A stretch of DNA of 64,000 nt from Ahniella sp. (GTDB lineage: Bacteria > Pseudomonadota > Gammaproteobacteria > Xanthomonadales > Ahniellaceae), in contig JADJRU010000004.1 in assembly GCA_016712105.1 (NCBI GenBank), forward strand, positions 62,001 through 126,000, in the 5' to 3' direction. The position numbers and the translations under genes were made by a program. The notes under the pieces are model-generated. The model did not search any database. It worked only from the letters and a program-made list of their open reading frames with translations, and was not told the origin of the DNA. Of this stretch, positions 52,095-61,520 are shown piece after piece (the stretch's first letter is position 1; each line of letters starts with the position of its first letter).

Positions 52095-52460
52095 ATGATC
52101 AGTTCGAGCCAATTACGCGCTGCGCGGGCCTTGCTCGGTATCGACCAGAAAACCCTGGCCACCAAAGCGGGCGTTTCGTTGCCGACGATCCAGCGGATGG
52201 AGGCCAGCAGTGGCAACGTCCGCGGCAACGTCGACACCTTGACGAAAATTGTTGCGGCTCTGGAAGTCGAAGGGATCGAACTGATCGCCGATGGGGCACC
52301 AAGTCATGGTCAAGGACGCGGTGTCCGCCTTGAAACGCTGAGCACGCGCACTCTGGGCGCAACGACGAACCATTGCCCCGACTCAGGCTTCGAGCCAGGT
52401 CTGCAATTGCTGCTGCACCCTCATATCAGCAAGCAAATCGAAATGGCCGCATTTCGGTAA
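52095..52460 (+). CDS. XRE-family transcriptional regulator
   Basis: 121 aa. A HTH_XRE domain fills residues 1-65: SQLRAARALLGIDQKTLATKAGVSLPTIQRMEASSGNVRGN, with helix-turn-helix at QKTLATKAGVSLPTIQRME, then VDTLTKIVAALEVEGIELI. The usual end near residue 85 (GVRLE) is followed by about 33 residues that read through the antisense of the lipase gene (52383), so the natural stop may be lost. DNA binding should be intact. Autoregulation via the upstream inverted repeat is possible. Confidence 0.75.
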   Translation: MISSSQLRAARALLGIDQKTLATKAGVSLPTIQRMEASSGNVRGNVDTLTKIVAALEVEGIELIADGAPSHGQGRGVRLETLSTRTLGATTNHCPDSGFEPGLQLLLHPHISKQIEMAAFR

Positions 52461-53546
52461 CACCAGTTTGCGTGACGGATCCAACCCGAGATCGAGACCG
52501 GGTTCGTCACTCTCGCCGAGGGCACTCCGGACGGGCACCAACCCATCGCCCAGCCAGTGCTGAGTCGCCAATGCTTCCGGCAGTTCCAGCGTCCCGGCGA
52601 TCACACCCGCCTTGATGTGCTGCGGCCAGGGAACCTGCGATCGGGGCGCTTCGGTCTGCCAGTCCTGCATCAGGAGATTGGGGCGCTTCAGGTCCATGAT
52701 GCCGACACTGCGACTGCCGCCGATCAGCGCAAACGGCGCCAGATATCTGATCCGCCGCATCTGGCGATCCACTTGATGGCCGACGGCCTCCAGAGGCGCG
52801 CCTTGATGGGGCGTACCCAGGAACATGACATCGGAGACCTTCTCGGGCCAACTCAAGCCCTCGGCATTGGCTTGAGCCAGGGCGCTCCGGGTGACCAGCC
52901 CGCCCATGCTGTGCGCAAGAATGACGATCCGGGTTACCGGCACGGGCCACGAGGCCACCAGCCGATGCATCTGCTCAGCCAAATCGGCGCCGTTGTCGGA
53001 GATATGGAGTCCGCTGTTGTATTCGAGGTACAGCGGCGCCCATCCGAATCGTTTCGCCAGATCGGCCGCGTGATCCTGTCCCCGATGGCACCACTGGTGC
53101 GGCCCCATACATAACCCGTGAATGGCAATCAGCAATTCCGATCCCGGAACACCCGTAGCCCAATCGGCCCGATTCAGATCGTTCGCCTGGTCCGCCTGAA
53201 AAAATCGCATCGGCAAGGCCAGCGCGTTGCCGCTGGCGCGCAGATGATCACCCAGCACACCATTGAGGACCGCTCGAAGTCGCCGCGCGCCAGGCCCCTG
53301 GGTCGAGGGCTTGTCGCCCTGGGCAGGCAAAGCGTGCATCGCCAGATCCAGACCGATGGCCACCGCACGGGTGCCACCCCGAATCCCTCGATATACCAGC
53401 CCGGAAATGCCACCCAGCCGATCCGGTGAGGGCGTCGGGAAGAACTGACCCTGCACGCGCGCATGCATGGACTCGACCACCTGGCTCAAGCCGATCACAC
53501 CATCGGTGGCGAGTTTTGCAAAGCCGTGGATCACGGGCTTGTTCAT
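52383..53546 (-). CDS. Alpha/beta hydrolase (lipase/esterase)
   Basis: 387 aa from ATG 53546. Nucleophile elbow VILAHSMGGLVTRSAL (A-H-S-M-G-G, Ser about 229), an earlier LLIAIHGLCMGPHQW (oxyanion HG), and a late KLVLPKCGHFDLL (His). PGB/EGDGLVP-like QHWLGDGLVPVRSAL may hold the Asp. It fits an esterase or lipase. The desaturase gene upstream ends TGATG over this start, so the two are coupled; a lipid substrate is a fair guess. Confidence 0.85.
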   Translation of the reverse strand: MNKPVIHGFAKLATDGVIGLSQVVESMHARVQGQFFPTPSPDRLGGISGLVYRGIRGGTRAVAIGLDLAMHALPAQGDKPSTQGPGARRLRAVLNGVLGDHLRASGNALALPMRFFQADQANDLNRADWATGVPGSELLIAIHGLCMGPHQWCHRGQDHAADLAKRFGWAPLYLEYNSGLHISDNGADLAEQMHRLVASWPVPVTRIVILAHSMGGLVTRSALAQANAEGLSWPEKVSDVMFLGTPHQGAPLEAVGHQVDRQMRRIRYLAPFALIGGSRSVGIMDLKRPNLLMQDWQTEAPRSQVPWPQHIKAGVIAGTLELPEALATQHWLGDGLVPVRSALGESDEPGLDLGLDPSRKLVLPKCGHFDLLADMRVQQQLQTWLEA

Positions 53547-54598
53547 CGGGGCGAGGCCTGTCCAAGTAACGGAGCATCCGTTGGGCGCCAACGATTGGCG
53601 CGCTGCAGTGAGGCAAGATCGTCAAAGCGTACACCCATCTCGCGCATCACATTCTGAGCGGGCCTGGCGAGCCACTGCCGCAAGTAGAACGGCTGTCCCA
53701 CGACAAAATGGTGGATCGCATGTGTGCCGCCGAAATTGAAGCAGAAGAGGTGCGCAGGCCACCACCACCAACCGCGAAGGACCTGGCATTGCTGCAGCAG
53801 ATTGCCGGGTTCGATGTCGCCGTAATAATGCATGTTGCTGCTGACCAGATGCAGGCAAAAACTGCGCAGCACATTCGGCCCGATCCAGGCCACCACGAGA
53901 GCAGTCAGAGCGGGCTGAGCGCTGATGACCCATTCGGGCCAAGACACGACACCGCCCATCAGGGTCGCTGCCGCATTGGCGCCATGGTAGGCAAGAAACA
54001 TCCACCATGCTCCCCAGTGGATCCAGCCCAAAGGGAAATAGGCGAGGGCAGCCCGCCAGATGTGTCGCCACCGAGACCGCCAGGCTTTCGCGCGCACCGC
54101 GCGGGCCAGCACCGAGACACCGGCATCGGCTGTCATCAGAAGCCTCAGCAAACCCCAACGCTCGCCGTTGGTGATGGCACGCTCTTCGATGTCGCTTTCG
54201 GTGCCCGAATGTTTGTGGTGGTGGAAATGCAGATGTCGTCGAAGCCAAGGGTTGATCGTACTGGGACGGGCAGCCCAGACCAGCGCCATCATGAGGTGAT
54301 GGACCCACGGGCGACGACGGAAGTACATCCAGTGAATCAGATCGTGTTCCAATTCGTGCGTGAGGGAAGCAAATACCGCCACGAGCGGGATACTCAACCA
54401 AACCGGAATCCAACCGGTCAGGCCAGCCCAGGCACTGGCCACCATACCCGACAAGGCAAACACGAGGATGGCCAAGCCGATACTGTCCTGATGGCGCAGC
54501 CACGGGTAACGCGAACGAAGTTGAGTTTCCTCGGCGCGGATGACGGCCTGGATTCGGGCTACCCGCTGGTCGCTGGAAGACGTTTCGGTTGATGTCAT
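53543..54598 (-). CDS. Membrane fatty-acid desaturase
   Basis: 351 aa. Three His boxes of the membrane di-iron class: HELEHDLIHW (HxxxH), HLHFHHHKHSG (HxxHH-type) and HAIHHF, with helix pairs around them (about 50-90 and 170-260). Catalyses O2-dependent desaturation of a membrane or acyl substrate. The ATG at 54598 (MTSTET) is taken; frame is open to 54616. It is the first gene of the coupled desaturase-lipase unit, divergent from the hydrolase at 54823. Confidence 0.87.
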   Translation of the reverse strand: MTSTETSSSDQRVARIQAVIRAEETQLRSRYPWLRHQDSIGLAILVFALSGMVASAWAGLTGWIPVWLSIPLVAVFASLTHELEHDLIHWMYFRRRPWVHHLMMALVWAARPSTINPWLRRHLHFHHHKHSGTESDIEERAITNGERWGLLRLLMTADAGVSVLARAVRAKAWRSRWRHIWRAALAYFPLGWIHWGAWWMFLAYHGANAAATLMGGVVSWPEWVISAQPALTALVVAWIGPNVLRSFCLHLVSSNMHYYGDIEPGNLLQQCQVLRGWWWWPAHLFCFNFGGTHAIHHFVVGQPFYLRQWLARPAQNVMREMGVRFDDLASLQRANRWRPTDAPLLGQASPR

Positions 54599-54822
54599 GG
54601 ACTCATCCGTTCGCACAGGCCTTCAGGGACGCGGACACTTGCCGGCAGAGTGCCTGAATAGCCCTGCGTTGGAATTAGAACATAGTTGCGGTGCGTGACC
54701 GCGTGTCGGATCGTGCTGACCCCACCTTCATCACACACACCATGCCCGGCATGCCTCTATAGTGGCACCCTGAGTGAGCCGCGCGGCAATATCGCGTCCG
54801 TGAACAGGGAGTAGTTGTTACC

Positions 54823-55617
54823 GTGAATACCACCATGCCCGAAGACCTGCCCCTGGCGCCACCACCGCGCCGCGCACTGCTGCGCGAAGGCCGGGCGATC
54901 ACTGACTTTCTGGCGTTGGCGCCTCGGTTGCTGCGTTCGCCGCCACGAACTGCCAAGCCGCAGAGAATCGTCGTGCTTCCGGGTTTTGGTGCCGATGACC
55001 GCAGTACCTGGCCCTTGCGACGAATTCTGGATCGCGCTGGGCACACCACTGAAACCTGGGGCCTCGGGCGGAACCTGGCCGGCCTGAACATCCGCCACCG
55101 TTATGAAGACGTGTCCGGTCCCTGGCAGTTGCAACCGCCACCCGCGCGTTATTCAGGTGAAGCGAGCGTGCCGATCCTGTGTGACCGGATGGTCGGGCAG
55201 ATTCGTCAACGCTTTGCCGCTGATGATCCACCAGTAGTCCTCATTGGCTGGAGCCTCGGTGGCGTGGTGGCGCGCGAAGTGGCCCGCGAACTGCCTAGGC
55301 AGATTGCCCAGGTCATCACCCTCGGCACACCGGTGCAGGGCGGGCCGAAATACACTGCTGCCGCCAGCGTATTTCGCAAACGGGGCATGGATCTCGACTG
55401 GATCGAGCGCGGGATCGAACTGCGCGCAGCCACCCCGATCGAAGTGCCGATCACTTCCGTGGTCAGTCGAAGTGATGCGATTGTTGCCGCTGGCGCCGCA
55501 ATGGACCGGTCCTCACCGCGTGTTCGGCATGTGCTGGTGGATGCCCCGCACTTGTCGCTGTGCTGGCGGCCGGAAGTCTGGCGTATCGTGCTCGATGCGC
55601 TGGAACAGGGGCGCTGA
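54823..55617 (+). CDS. Alpha/beta hydrolase
   Basis: 264 aa. Nucleophile elbow VLIGWSLGGVVAREVA (G-W-S-L-G-G, Ser about 144), oxyanion region VVLPGFGADD and a late VLVDAPHLSLCW that gives the acid/His candidates (D-x-x-H). No signal peptide. It starts at GTG 54823, with ggag about 11 bp upstream. Divergent from the desaturase-lipase pair and separated from it by about 220 bp. Confidence 0.82.
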   Translation: MNTTMPEDLPLAPPPRRALLREGRAITDFLALAPRLLRSPPRTAKPQRIVVLPGFGADDRSTWPLRRILDRAGHTTETWGLGRNLAGLNIRHRYEDVSGPWQLQPPPARYSGEASVPILCDRMVGQIRQRFAADDPPVVLIGWSLGGVVAREVARELPRQIAQVITLGTPVQGGPKYTAAASVFRKRGMDLDWIERGIELRAATPIEVPITSVVSRSDAIVAAGAAMDRSSPRVRHVLVDAPHLSLCWRPEVWRIVLDALEQGR

Positions 55618-55646
55618 GTCCGGCGTTTCCAGTCCGATTGCCCTGT

Positions 55647-58600
55647 TCATTCGGGCGAGATCTGATGCTGTGCCAGGCGACGGTTCTTTTGAAGGACTTG
55701 AATCTCCGGGTCAATGACCAACTGCTTGGGCCGATCGGGCAGCAGCCAAGATAGCCGCTGCGCTCCTTTCGCAGGGATCGAGGCGATCTGCGCTTCAGCC
55801 CGGTGGCCGGTGACCGGTTCAACCGATACTGCAACTGATACGCCGACCGATCCAATGTTCGCGACGGTCGCATCGAGCCGCCAATCGCTGTCCAACTGAT
55901 TCAGCTGGACGTCGTCGATTCGAAACTCGGGTAATCCGCTTCCATGGATCCACTGACTCACGAATTCATCGAAAGCAGCAGCATCCGCCGACTGATGCCG
56001 AAGTATCCGCAGAAAGTCAGCCAGCAAAGGATGCTCGGACGAAATCCGAAACTGCTCGAAGTACGAATGCAGCGCAGACTGCCACGCTTCCGATCCCAAC
56101 TGCTGTGACAACATCCACATGACCCATGCACCGCGGTCGTAGATCACGGTTTCATCCGATGCCGCATCGGTATCGATGATGGCGCTCAAGGGCAATTCCG
56201 AAGCTGCCTGACGCCGGTCCATGTAACGATCCTCCAGAAATCTCGCGTAGTGCTGCCTGGCCGTGTCGCCGTGTTCGGCGGCGAGCAAGCTCAATGTGGC
56301 ATGGTTCGCCATGGACTCGATCAACACGTCTGCGCCCGGTGCGGCACCCGGTGTCACCAGATTGCCCCACCACTGGTGAGCTGCCTCGTGCGCCACAATG
56401 ATCGTGGGCACCGGCAGGGCGGCGTCAGGGATCGAGATGAACCCCATGTCTTCCGATAGGTTCAGGTTGCCCGGAAACCCTTGAGCACGGGTGTTGAACG
56501 CAGGGATTTCGTTGACGCGCAATTCTTGCCACGGGTAGGGCGCATACCATTCGCCAAAGCGCCGTCGTGCCGCCATCAAGGCGTTGAGCATTTCCGGCAC
56601 AGATCCGTTATGTGCCGCCGTGAAATAAGTCGCTACACCATCGCCCGCAGCCACCGACCACCTTCCGGCAACCACGGTCAGGGCTCGAACCGGAACGTTG
56701 TTGTTGAAGCGAACGATGCGACGGCCCTTCTCATTCGAGACCAATTCAAGGTCCCCGACGGAATTGACATCGTACGCATCCGGCGCATCGATCGTCACCA
56801 CACTCGTCCATGCGTGCTGGAAACCAATGGCTGATTGACCACGAGCCTGGGCTTCAGTGAGAGGCTTCGCGTCCTGGGCATTGTGCCGAGTCAGACCAAC
56901 ACTGCTGACCACACCCGGAAGCGGCATCAGATCCGTCCCCAGACTATCCAGCAGAACACCCTCGGATCGGATGAAGTTGCGATGCGCCAAGCCATGGCGC
57001 CGAATACCCGAAGGAACCTTTGCCTCGAATTGAAAGAACAGGCGTCTCGTGGGCTTGTTGCTCGATGGCGGACGAAGCAAGTGAAGGCCGGAACGATCTT
57101 CCGGGATCAGGCCATCGCCGTCGATCTGCCAACGGACATTTCGGAATCCAGGTCCCACCGTAAAGGGCCAGACCACGTCGGTTCCCCCGTGGTCGCTTTG
57201 GATGTCGTAAGTGCCAGACGCAGACATCGTCCCGGCGTCCGGTTCAATCCGAAGATCGAGCGTCAGGTGCACGATCCGGGGGTGAGGCATGTCGCGGGCG
57301 AAGGCACTGTTCTGCCGCCAATACGCCTGAGCGAGCGTCTGGGCTTTTTGTCCGTCAGGCCCTGATTCGATGCGCCGAAGGATCTCGAATGCCGGCCATA
57401 GGATGCTGACGCTGGCCAGTGTTGTCACCCACCAGAACGTCTGTCCCGGAATCCTGATCGATGTCTTCGTGTCGACTTCGGTTCGCCGATACCGCCAGAC
57501 AGCGACACAGAACAGCAACCCGGCGACAGCCAAGGTCAGCGACCGATTATGGATCAGAACGTCGGGAAGATTCGCACCCGATCCGAAGTCGGTGGCCGTC
57601 AAGACCGACCAAAGCGGCCAATTGAGAACCCAGGACAATCCACCTCGAAGATGCAAGGCAACCGTCGTCATCAGGAACAGGAGGCCGATTGCATAGGTCG
57701 CTGCGCGGCTACGAGTCATCGCATAAGTCGCCAGAATGATGGACGCGCTCAGCAGAAAACCCGGCATCGGCAGGATCCACCAGAACCACAGGAACGGCCA
57801 CAACTCGATGGCCGAAAGGCCTTGTGTACGGATCATCAGGAACGCGGTCAACGTCGAAGCGGCGACCATGATGGAAACAACCACCAAGCCCGACAGCAGT
57901 GGACCCAGCAGCAATGCGGCGGTCGGCAAAGTGGTAGCGTGGACCAGATCGTTGAATAACCGTCGGCGATTCCGATCGAGCCCTTCGCCCAGGCAAACCA
58001 TCAGCACAAGGCAACACAGGATCACCAGCACATCGGAAGCGGCCAGTGCCAGGCGGGTGCTGCTCCAAATCAACTGGGTGTCCAACGGACCAACCATTCC
58101 CTGGCCCATCTCCACAACCAGCAGCGCTGCCAGTACTGCGAATCCATAAGGTGCAACCTGGCGCTTCATAATCCTCAACTCGATCCCCGCAATCACCCAA
58201 GCGCCGCGCCATACGGAAGTTGCTGTTGCCACCATGGACAGTGATTCGAGTGATCCCGTTGCCGATGCTGTTGTTGCAGCAGCATTGGTGGGACCGCGCT
58301 CCGGTGCTGCACGGATCCAGACTTTGTGGTTTGCGCCGCGCTTTGTGCGCGCCCGATGCCTGATCGCAAGAAAAAACCGATTGCAGCCGCAACGGCCAAG
58401 CCAAGCCGGCTCATCAGAAAACCAGAATCCGGACGAATCGCAGTTTCGTTGATCCAGTCGATGGATTGATCGCCGGTCAGGACCTGTGTCGAGAGCCAGC
58501 GGGCACCCCAGATATCGGCGGCATCAAACACGGTCGAACCGAAGGACTCACCAACTTGTGTACCCGCCATCAATCCGGCCAGTGAGGTACCGAAGACGGC

Positions 58601-59176
58601 AGCAGCAAATCTGTACAGGGCCATGGTGCTTCGTGAGTATTCCATCAGGACTTGCGCTGACGTCGCGCACCAGACTGCACCAAACAAGACAAAAAGGACC
58701 ATCGGAACCAGATAGTTCAACAAAGAGAAGGAGCCTTGTGTGACGCCGGCACCCAACATTGGTCCTGCCTGTTGCCAAGCAATCATGACCATCACATGCC
58801 AAGTCACCACGATCACGATGGTGCCGAATGTCCCGATCCACTTTCCAACCAAATAGTCGGCGGCCGACATCGGCGTGGCATGAATCAGTTCAAGCATTCG
58901 CGCATCGTCATCGCGAAGCAGGGCAGTGCCCGCAATCACCGGGATCAGCATCGAATAGAACACCACGCCGGCGAGCGAAAACGACTGCGCCAGCGCCATC
59001 ATGGAATTGTCGTGAAGGGTGCCACTGGCGAAGGCACCACCGCCCGGCAGCATCGCCGACGGGTTGATCGTCAGCGTGGCAAAAGTAGTCAAACCCAGCA
59101 TCAGCCAGAACCACACGCTCGAGGCCTGGGCACGCCAGGTGTCAAAAGCGATCGCTCGCGTCCGGGTCCAGTTCAT
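55647..59176 (-). CDS. ABC-2 permease/M1 aminopeptidase fusion (frameshifted at A6)
   Basis: About 1176 aa if one base is restored. From 59176 the first part is an ABC-2-type permease (at least five helices, MEYSRSTMALYRFAAAVFG). After FFL the frame shifts at a run of six A on the + strand (58371-58376), then AIRHRARTKRGANHKVWIR leads on into the second membrane half (LVILCCLVLMVCLGEGLDRN) and a periplasmic M1 peptidase with zinc motif HEAAHQWWGN and the matching Glu about 19 residues on (LIESMAN). The length fits known ABC permease/M1 fusion proteins of gammaproteobacteria. Without the correction there are two CDSs, each truncated. The ATP-binding gene overlaps its start. Likely extrudes or processes a peptide. 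Confidence 0.8.
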
Positions 59177-60033
59177 GGAGTGCGCAGGAGCGCGCGGTAC
59201 GCGTCCTCCAAAGTGGGCTGAACAACTTCGAATCCGCGCGGCGGACTACCCTCGTAATGGTGAATGCGCACCCATTGTTGGCCTTCATGCCAGCGACGCT
59301 GCGTCACGAACATCGCTGGATCGTGATCACAGCCATCAGCCGGCGCTTCGAACACCTGTCCGGCGACCAAGCGGCGAGCCCCGGAAGGGGTGCCGTCAAA
59401 GCGGATTCTGCCCTGCCGAAGGATGGCCAGCCGCGGACACAACATGGCCGCGTCTTCGACCAGATGAGTCGAGAGGATCACGGTAGACCGCGTCGCCACC
59501 TCAGCAAGAAGTTCGTGCAGTCGGCCGCGCTCCTCCGGATCCAGGCCGGCAGTGGGTTCATCAACAATCAGGACGCGCGGATTGCCGGCAAGCGCCTGAG
59601 CCATACCGAGACGGCGGCGCATGCCACCGGAGTACGTTGCAACCTTGCGATCCGCCACCTGCATCAGATTAAGCCGGGCCAGGAGCGCATCACACAGCAC
59701 ATGGATACCACCCGGGGCATCCACTCCCTTCAGCGCCAGCAGGTACTTCAGCATCTGTCGTCCGGTCAGTTCGTCGTGGAAGCCGAACTCTTGCGGCAAG
59801 TATCCAAGCTTGGCCCACATGTGCTCAGGTCGACCGGTGATGTTTTCACCATCCATCCAGATCTGCCCATAGGTGGGCTCCAGGAGGCCGGCGAGGATTC
59901 GCATCAAAGTCGACTTTCCGGCGCCATTGGGGCCGAGCAGGGCAAACATTCCGATCGGCAATTCGAGCGCTAAATCACTTAATGCCGCAACCGGTCCCCG
60001 GAACACCTTGCCGAGCCCACGTACACTGATCAT
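59173..60033 (-). CDS. ABC transporter ATP-binding protein
   Basis: 286 aa. Walker A LLGPNGAGKSTLMRIL, Q-loop YLPQEFGFH, signature YSGGMRRRLGMAQAL, Walker B VLIVDEPTAGLD and the H-loop in VILSTHLVED. The C-terminal quarter has no further domain. Pairs with the ABC-2/M1 fusion, overlapping it by 4 bp (ATGA). Start ATG 60033 (MISVRGLGK) lies 1 bp beyond the RDD gene's stop. Regulated with the operon. Confidence 0.92.
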   Translation of the reverse strand: MISVRGLGKVFRGPVAALSDLALELPIGMFALLGPNGAGKSTLMRILAGLLEPTYGQIWMDGENITGRPEHMWAKLGYLPQEFGFHDELTGRQMLKYLLALKGVDAPGGIHVLCDALLARLNLMQVADRKVATYSGGMRRRLGMAQALAGNPRVLIVDEPTAGLDPEERGRLHELLAEVATRSTVILSTHLVEDAAMLCPRLAILRQGRIRFDGTPSGARRLVAGQVFEAPADGCDHDPAMFVTQRRWHEGQQWVRIHHYEGSPPRGFEVVQPTLEDAYRALLRTP

Positions 60034-60034
60034 G

Positions 60035-60658
60035 TCAGCGATTCGCTGCGGGATGAACCGTGGACTCAATCGACACGACCCGTGTGCGGGTCAACACTTC
60101 GGCGGCGCATTGGCGGTGAGCGGTGAACAACGCAAATGCGGCATCAACCCAGATCATTTGCATGACAAAGGGTAGTTGCCTGCCCAAGGCCTGCAACAGG
60201 GAGATTCGGGTGCCGTCGTCACGTACCACCATCAAACGCATCCACTTCTTACCCAAGGTTTGCGCCGTGGCGAACTCCGCGTAGACGGTGTACAGCGGAA
60301 CCATCAACACCGCTGCAAGCAATGCGGCGACCAGAACAAGACCTTGTGTGTCCGGGTCGACCGCCACAAACACAATCCAGAAGGGAAGGGCAACACCGAT
60401 CAAGACCGCCGCAAGATCGATGAATTTTGCGATCAGCCGTCGCCCGTGATCGGGCAACGCCAATGGAATCTCCTGCAGATAGGCCGCTGCGAGTGTTTCC
60501 GGCGGACCGAACCCAAGAATCGCTTCTTGCTCGGTTTGCCCTTGTGCTACGCGATCAGCACATTGGCTACGAACGTCCATCACCAGCGGCAAGGATTTTC
60601 GCATCGGAGCGGGAATGGCATCTTGTGCCCGGACCAGAAACGCGTCGAGTTCAGTCAT
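60035..60658 (-). CDS. HAAS/RDD-domain membrane protein
   Basis: 207 aa from ATG 60658. N-terminal HAAS-like (DUF1700) module: LDAFLVRAQDAIPAPMRKSL, TEQEAILGFGPPETLAAAYL. Then an RDD membrane domain with at least three helices, containing RRLIAKFIDLAAVLIGVALP (RDD-type first helix) and LGKKWMRLMVVRDDGTRIS. HAAS modules typically partner PadR regulators, as here. Probably a membrane component of the operon with a regulatory role; not an enzyme I can define. Confidence 0.78.
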   Translation of the reverse strand: MTELDAFLVRAQDAIPAPMRKSLPLVMDVRSQCADRVAQGQTEQEAILGFGPPETLAAAYLQEIPLALPDHGRRLIAKFIDLAAVLIGVALPFWIVFVAVDPDTQGLVLVAALLAAVLMVPLYTVYAEFATAQTLGKKWMRLMVVRDDGTRISLLQALGRQLPFVMQMIWVDAAFALFTAHRQCAAEVLTRTRVVSIESTVHPAANR

Positions 60659-60660
60659 GG

Positions 60661-61023
60661 TCAGTCTCCGGAGGTCAACAATTGCTGTATGGCCCCGACA
60701 TAACGTGACCACTCGGCACGAAGGGCCGCCAGTTCGGTAAGACCTTTAGGGGTGATCTGGTAGTACTTCCTGGGCACGCCGCGGTTTTGTGTTTCCCATC
60801 GGATGCTCACGAATCCGGCGCGTTCGAGTCGGTACAGGACCGGGTATAGCGTGCTGTCGGTGATATCGAACACACCTTGGGTCCGAGCGGAAAGTTCGGA
60901 CACGATCTCGTATCCGTAGGCCTCACCTCGGACCAATCGGCTCAGGACAACCAGCTCAAGCGAACCTTTTTTCAGTTCGCGGCCGATGCTTCGGTGGGTT
61001 TCTGTTGGGTCGGTATCAGCCAT
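60661..61023 (-). CDS. PadR-family transcriptional regulator
   Basis: 120 aa PadR winged helix: LKKGSLELVVLSRLVRGEAYGYEIVSEL, STLYPVLYRLERAGFVSIRW and RKYYQITPKGLTEL, with the C-terminal dimer helix. ATG 61023 (MADTDP) is chosen; a TTG just upstream is less likely. First gene of the operon padR-HAAS/RDD-ABC ATPase-permease/M1. It likely represses its own promoter, which carries a 13-bp palindrome 24 bp upstream. Confidence 0.9.
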   Translation of the reverse strand: MADTDPTETHRSIGRELKKGSLELVVLSRLVRGEAYGYEIVSELSARTQGVFDITDSTLYPVLYRLERAGFVSIRWETQNRGVPRKYYQITPKGLTELAALRAEWSRYVGAIQQLLTSGD

Positions 61024-61046
61024 CAACGTACCGTACCAGCATATAT

Positions 61047-61059
61047 CTTGTAGTACAAG
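61047..61059 (-). promoter_or_regulatory. Likely PadR operator over the operon promoter
   Basis: cttgtagtacaag is a perfect 13-bp palindrome (odd centre) 23 bp upstream of the padR start. On the minus strand a -10-like atatat and ggtacggtacg follow towards the gene. The ATGT/ACAT-rich form fits PadR sites (ATGT...ACAT); here it is TTGTA...TACAA. Autorepression is the expected wiring. Confidence 0.55.
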
Positions 61060-61147
61060 GTACTTGCTGATGCAGGATTTGGCTTTCTCGACCTTCTTTT
61101 GGGTCTTGGCTGTGCAAATTGACCACCGCTTCTGATCAATTCCGCAG

Positions 61148-61175
61148 AAAAAAATCGCCCCGGCGAACCGGGGCG
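61148..61175 (-). terminator. Intrinsic terminator with UUCG loop
   Basis: On the minus strand the stem cgccccgg-ttcg-ccggggcg is followed by a-ttttttt. One of the most stable tetraloop terminators in the window. It lies downstream of the DUF4209 gene on the minus strand, about 345 bp after its stop, and upstream of the padR promoter. Confidence 0.9.
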
Positions 61176-61293
61176 AGCGTCAGTGTTTGAATCGGTGCGA
61201 ACGGCTTCTCCATGACTCCCGCTGAATGCTCGTTGCGCTCCGAATTGGCTGAAAAATTGCCCAGCCATTGGGAGATGACTTGCCGCCCTGTCA

Positions 61294-61323
61294 AAAGAAA
61301 CGGCGCCCAAGGGCGCCGTTTTC
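61294..61323. terminator. Bidirectional hairpin terminator
   Basis: aacggcgccc-aa-gggcgccgtt with tttt following on the + strand and a tttctttt on the minus strand. It can stop a minus-strand transcript from the DUF4209 gene before the UUCG terminator further on. Confidence 0.75.
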
Positions 61324-61520
61324 AACACACGTACAAGAGCCATGGCCGTTATCGACGGGAAAAACAGCCGTTCGGCGCTAATTGATTGATCCGCCGCAAG
61401 AAATCGTATGAGCAAGAGGGAAGGTTTCCGAGTTCGGGGGGCGCGGATTGTTTGTTGCCAAGCGCTGATCAGGGCCTGGCTACGCGCCCGAAATAGCCGG
61501 AGAGGCTGCCGGCGCAACTT

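Larger units (their letters stand above)
61024..61520. other. Intergenic region with two strong hairpins
   Basis: About 500 bases with no supported gene. It contains the padR promoter/operator at the left and, between 61148 and 61323, two intrinsic-terminator-like hairpins with 118 bp between them. A short transcript between them is possible, but I recognise no RNA family. A long minus-strand open frame over this stretch has a basic, low-complexity composition and no family likeness, so I reject it. Confidence 0.5.

Noticed and set aside
61023..61517. 164-codon minus-strand open frame
   Set aside because: It covers two strong terminators and the padR promoter, and its product is low-complexity and basic with no family likeness.
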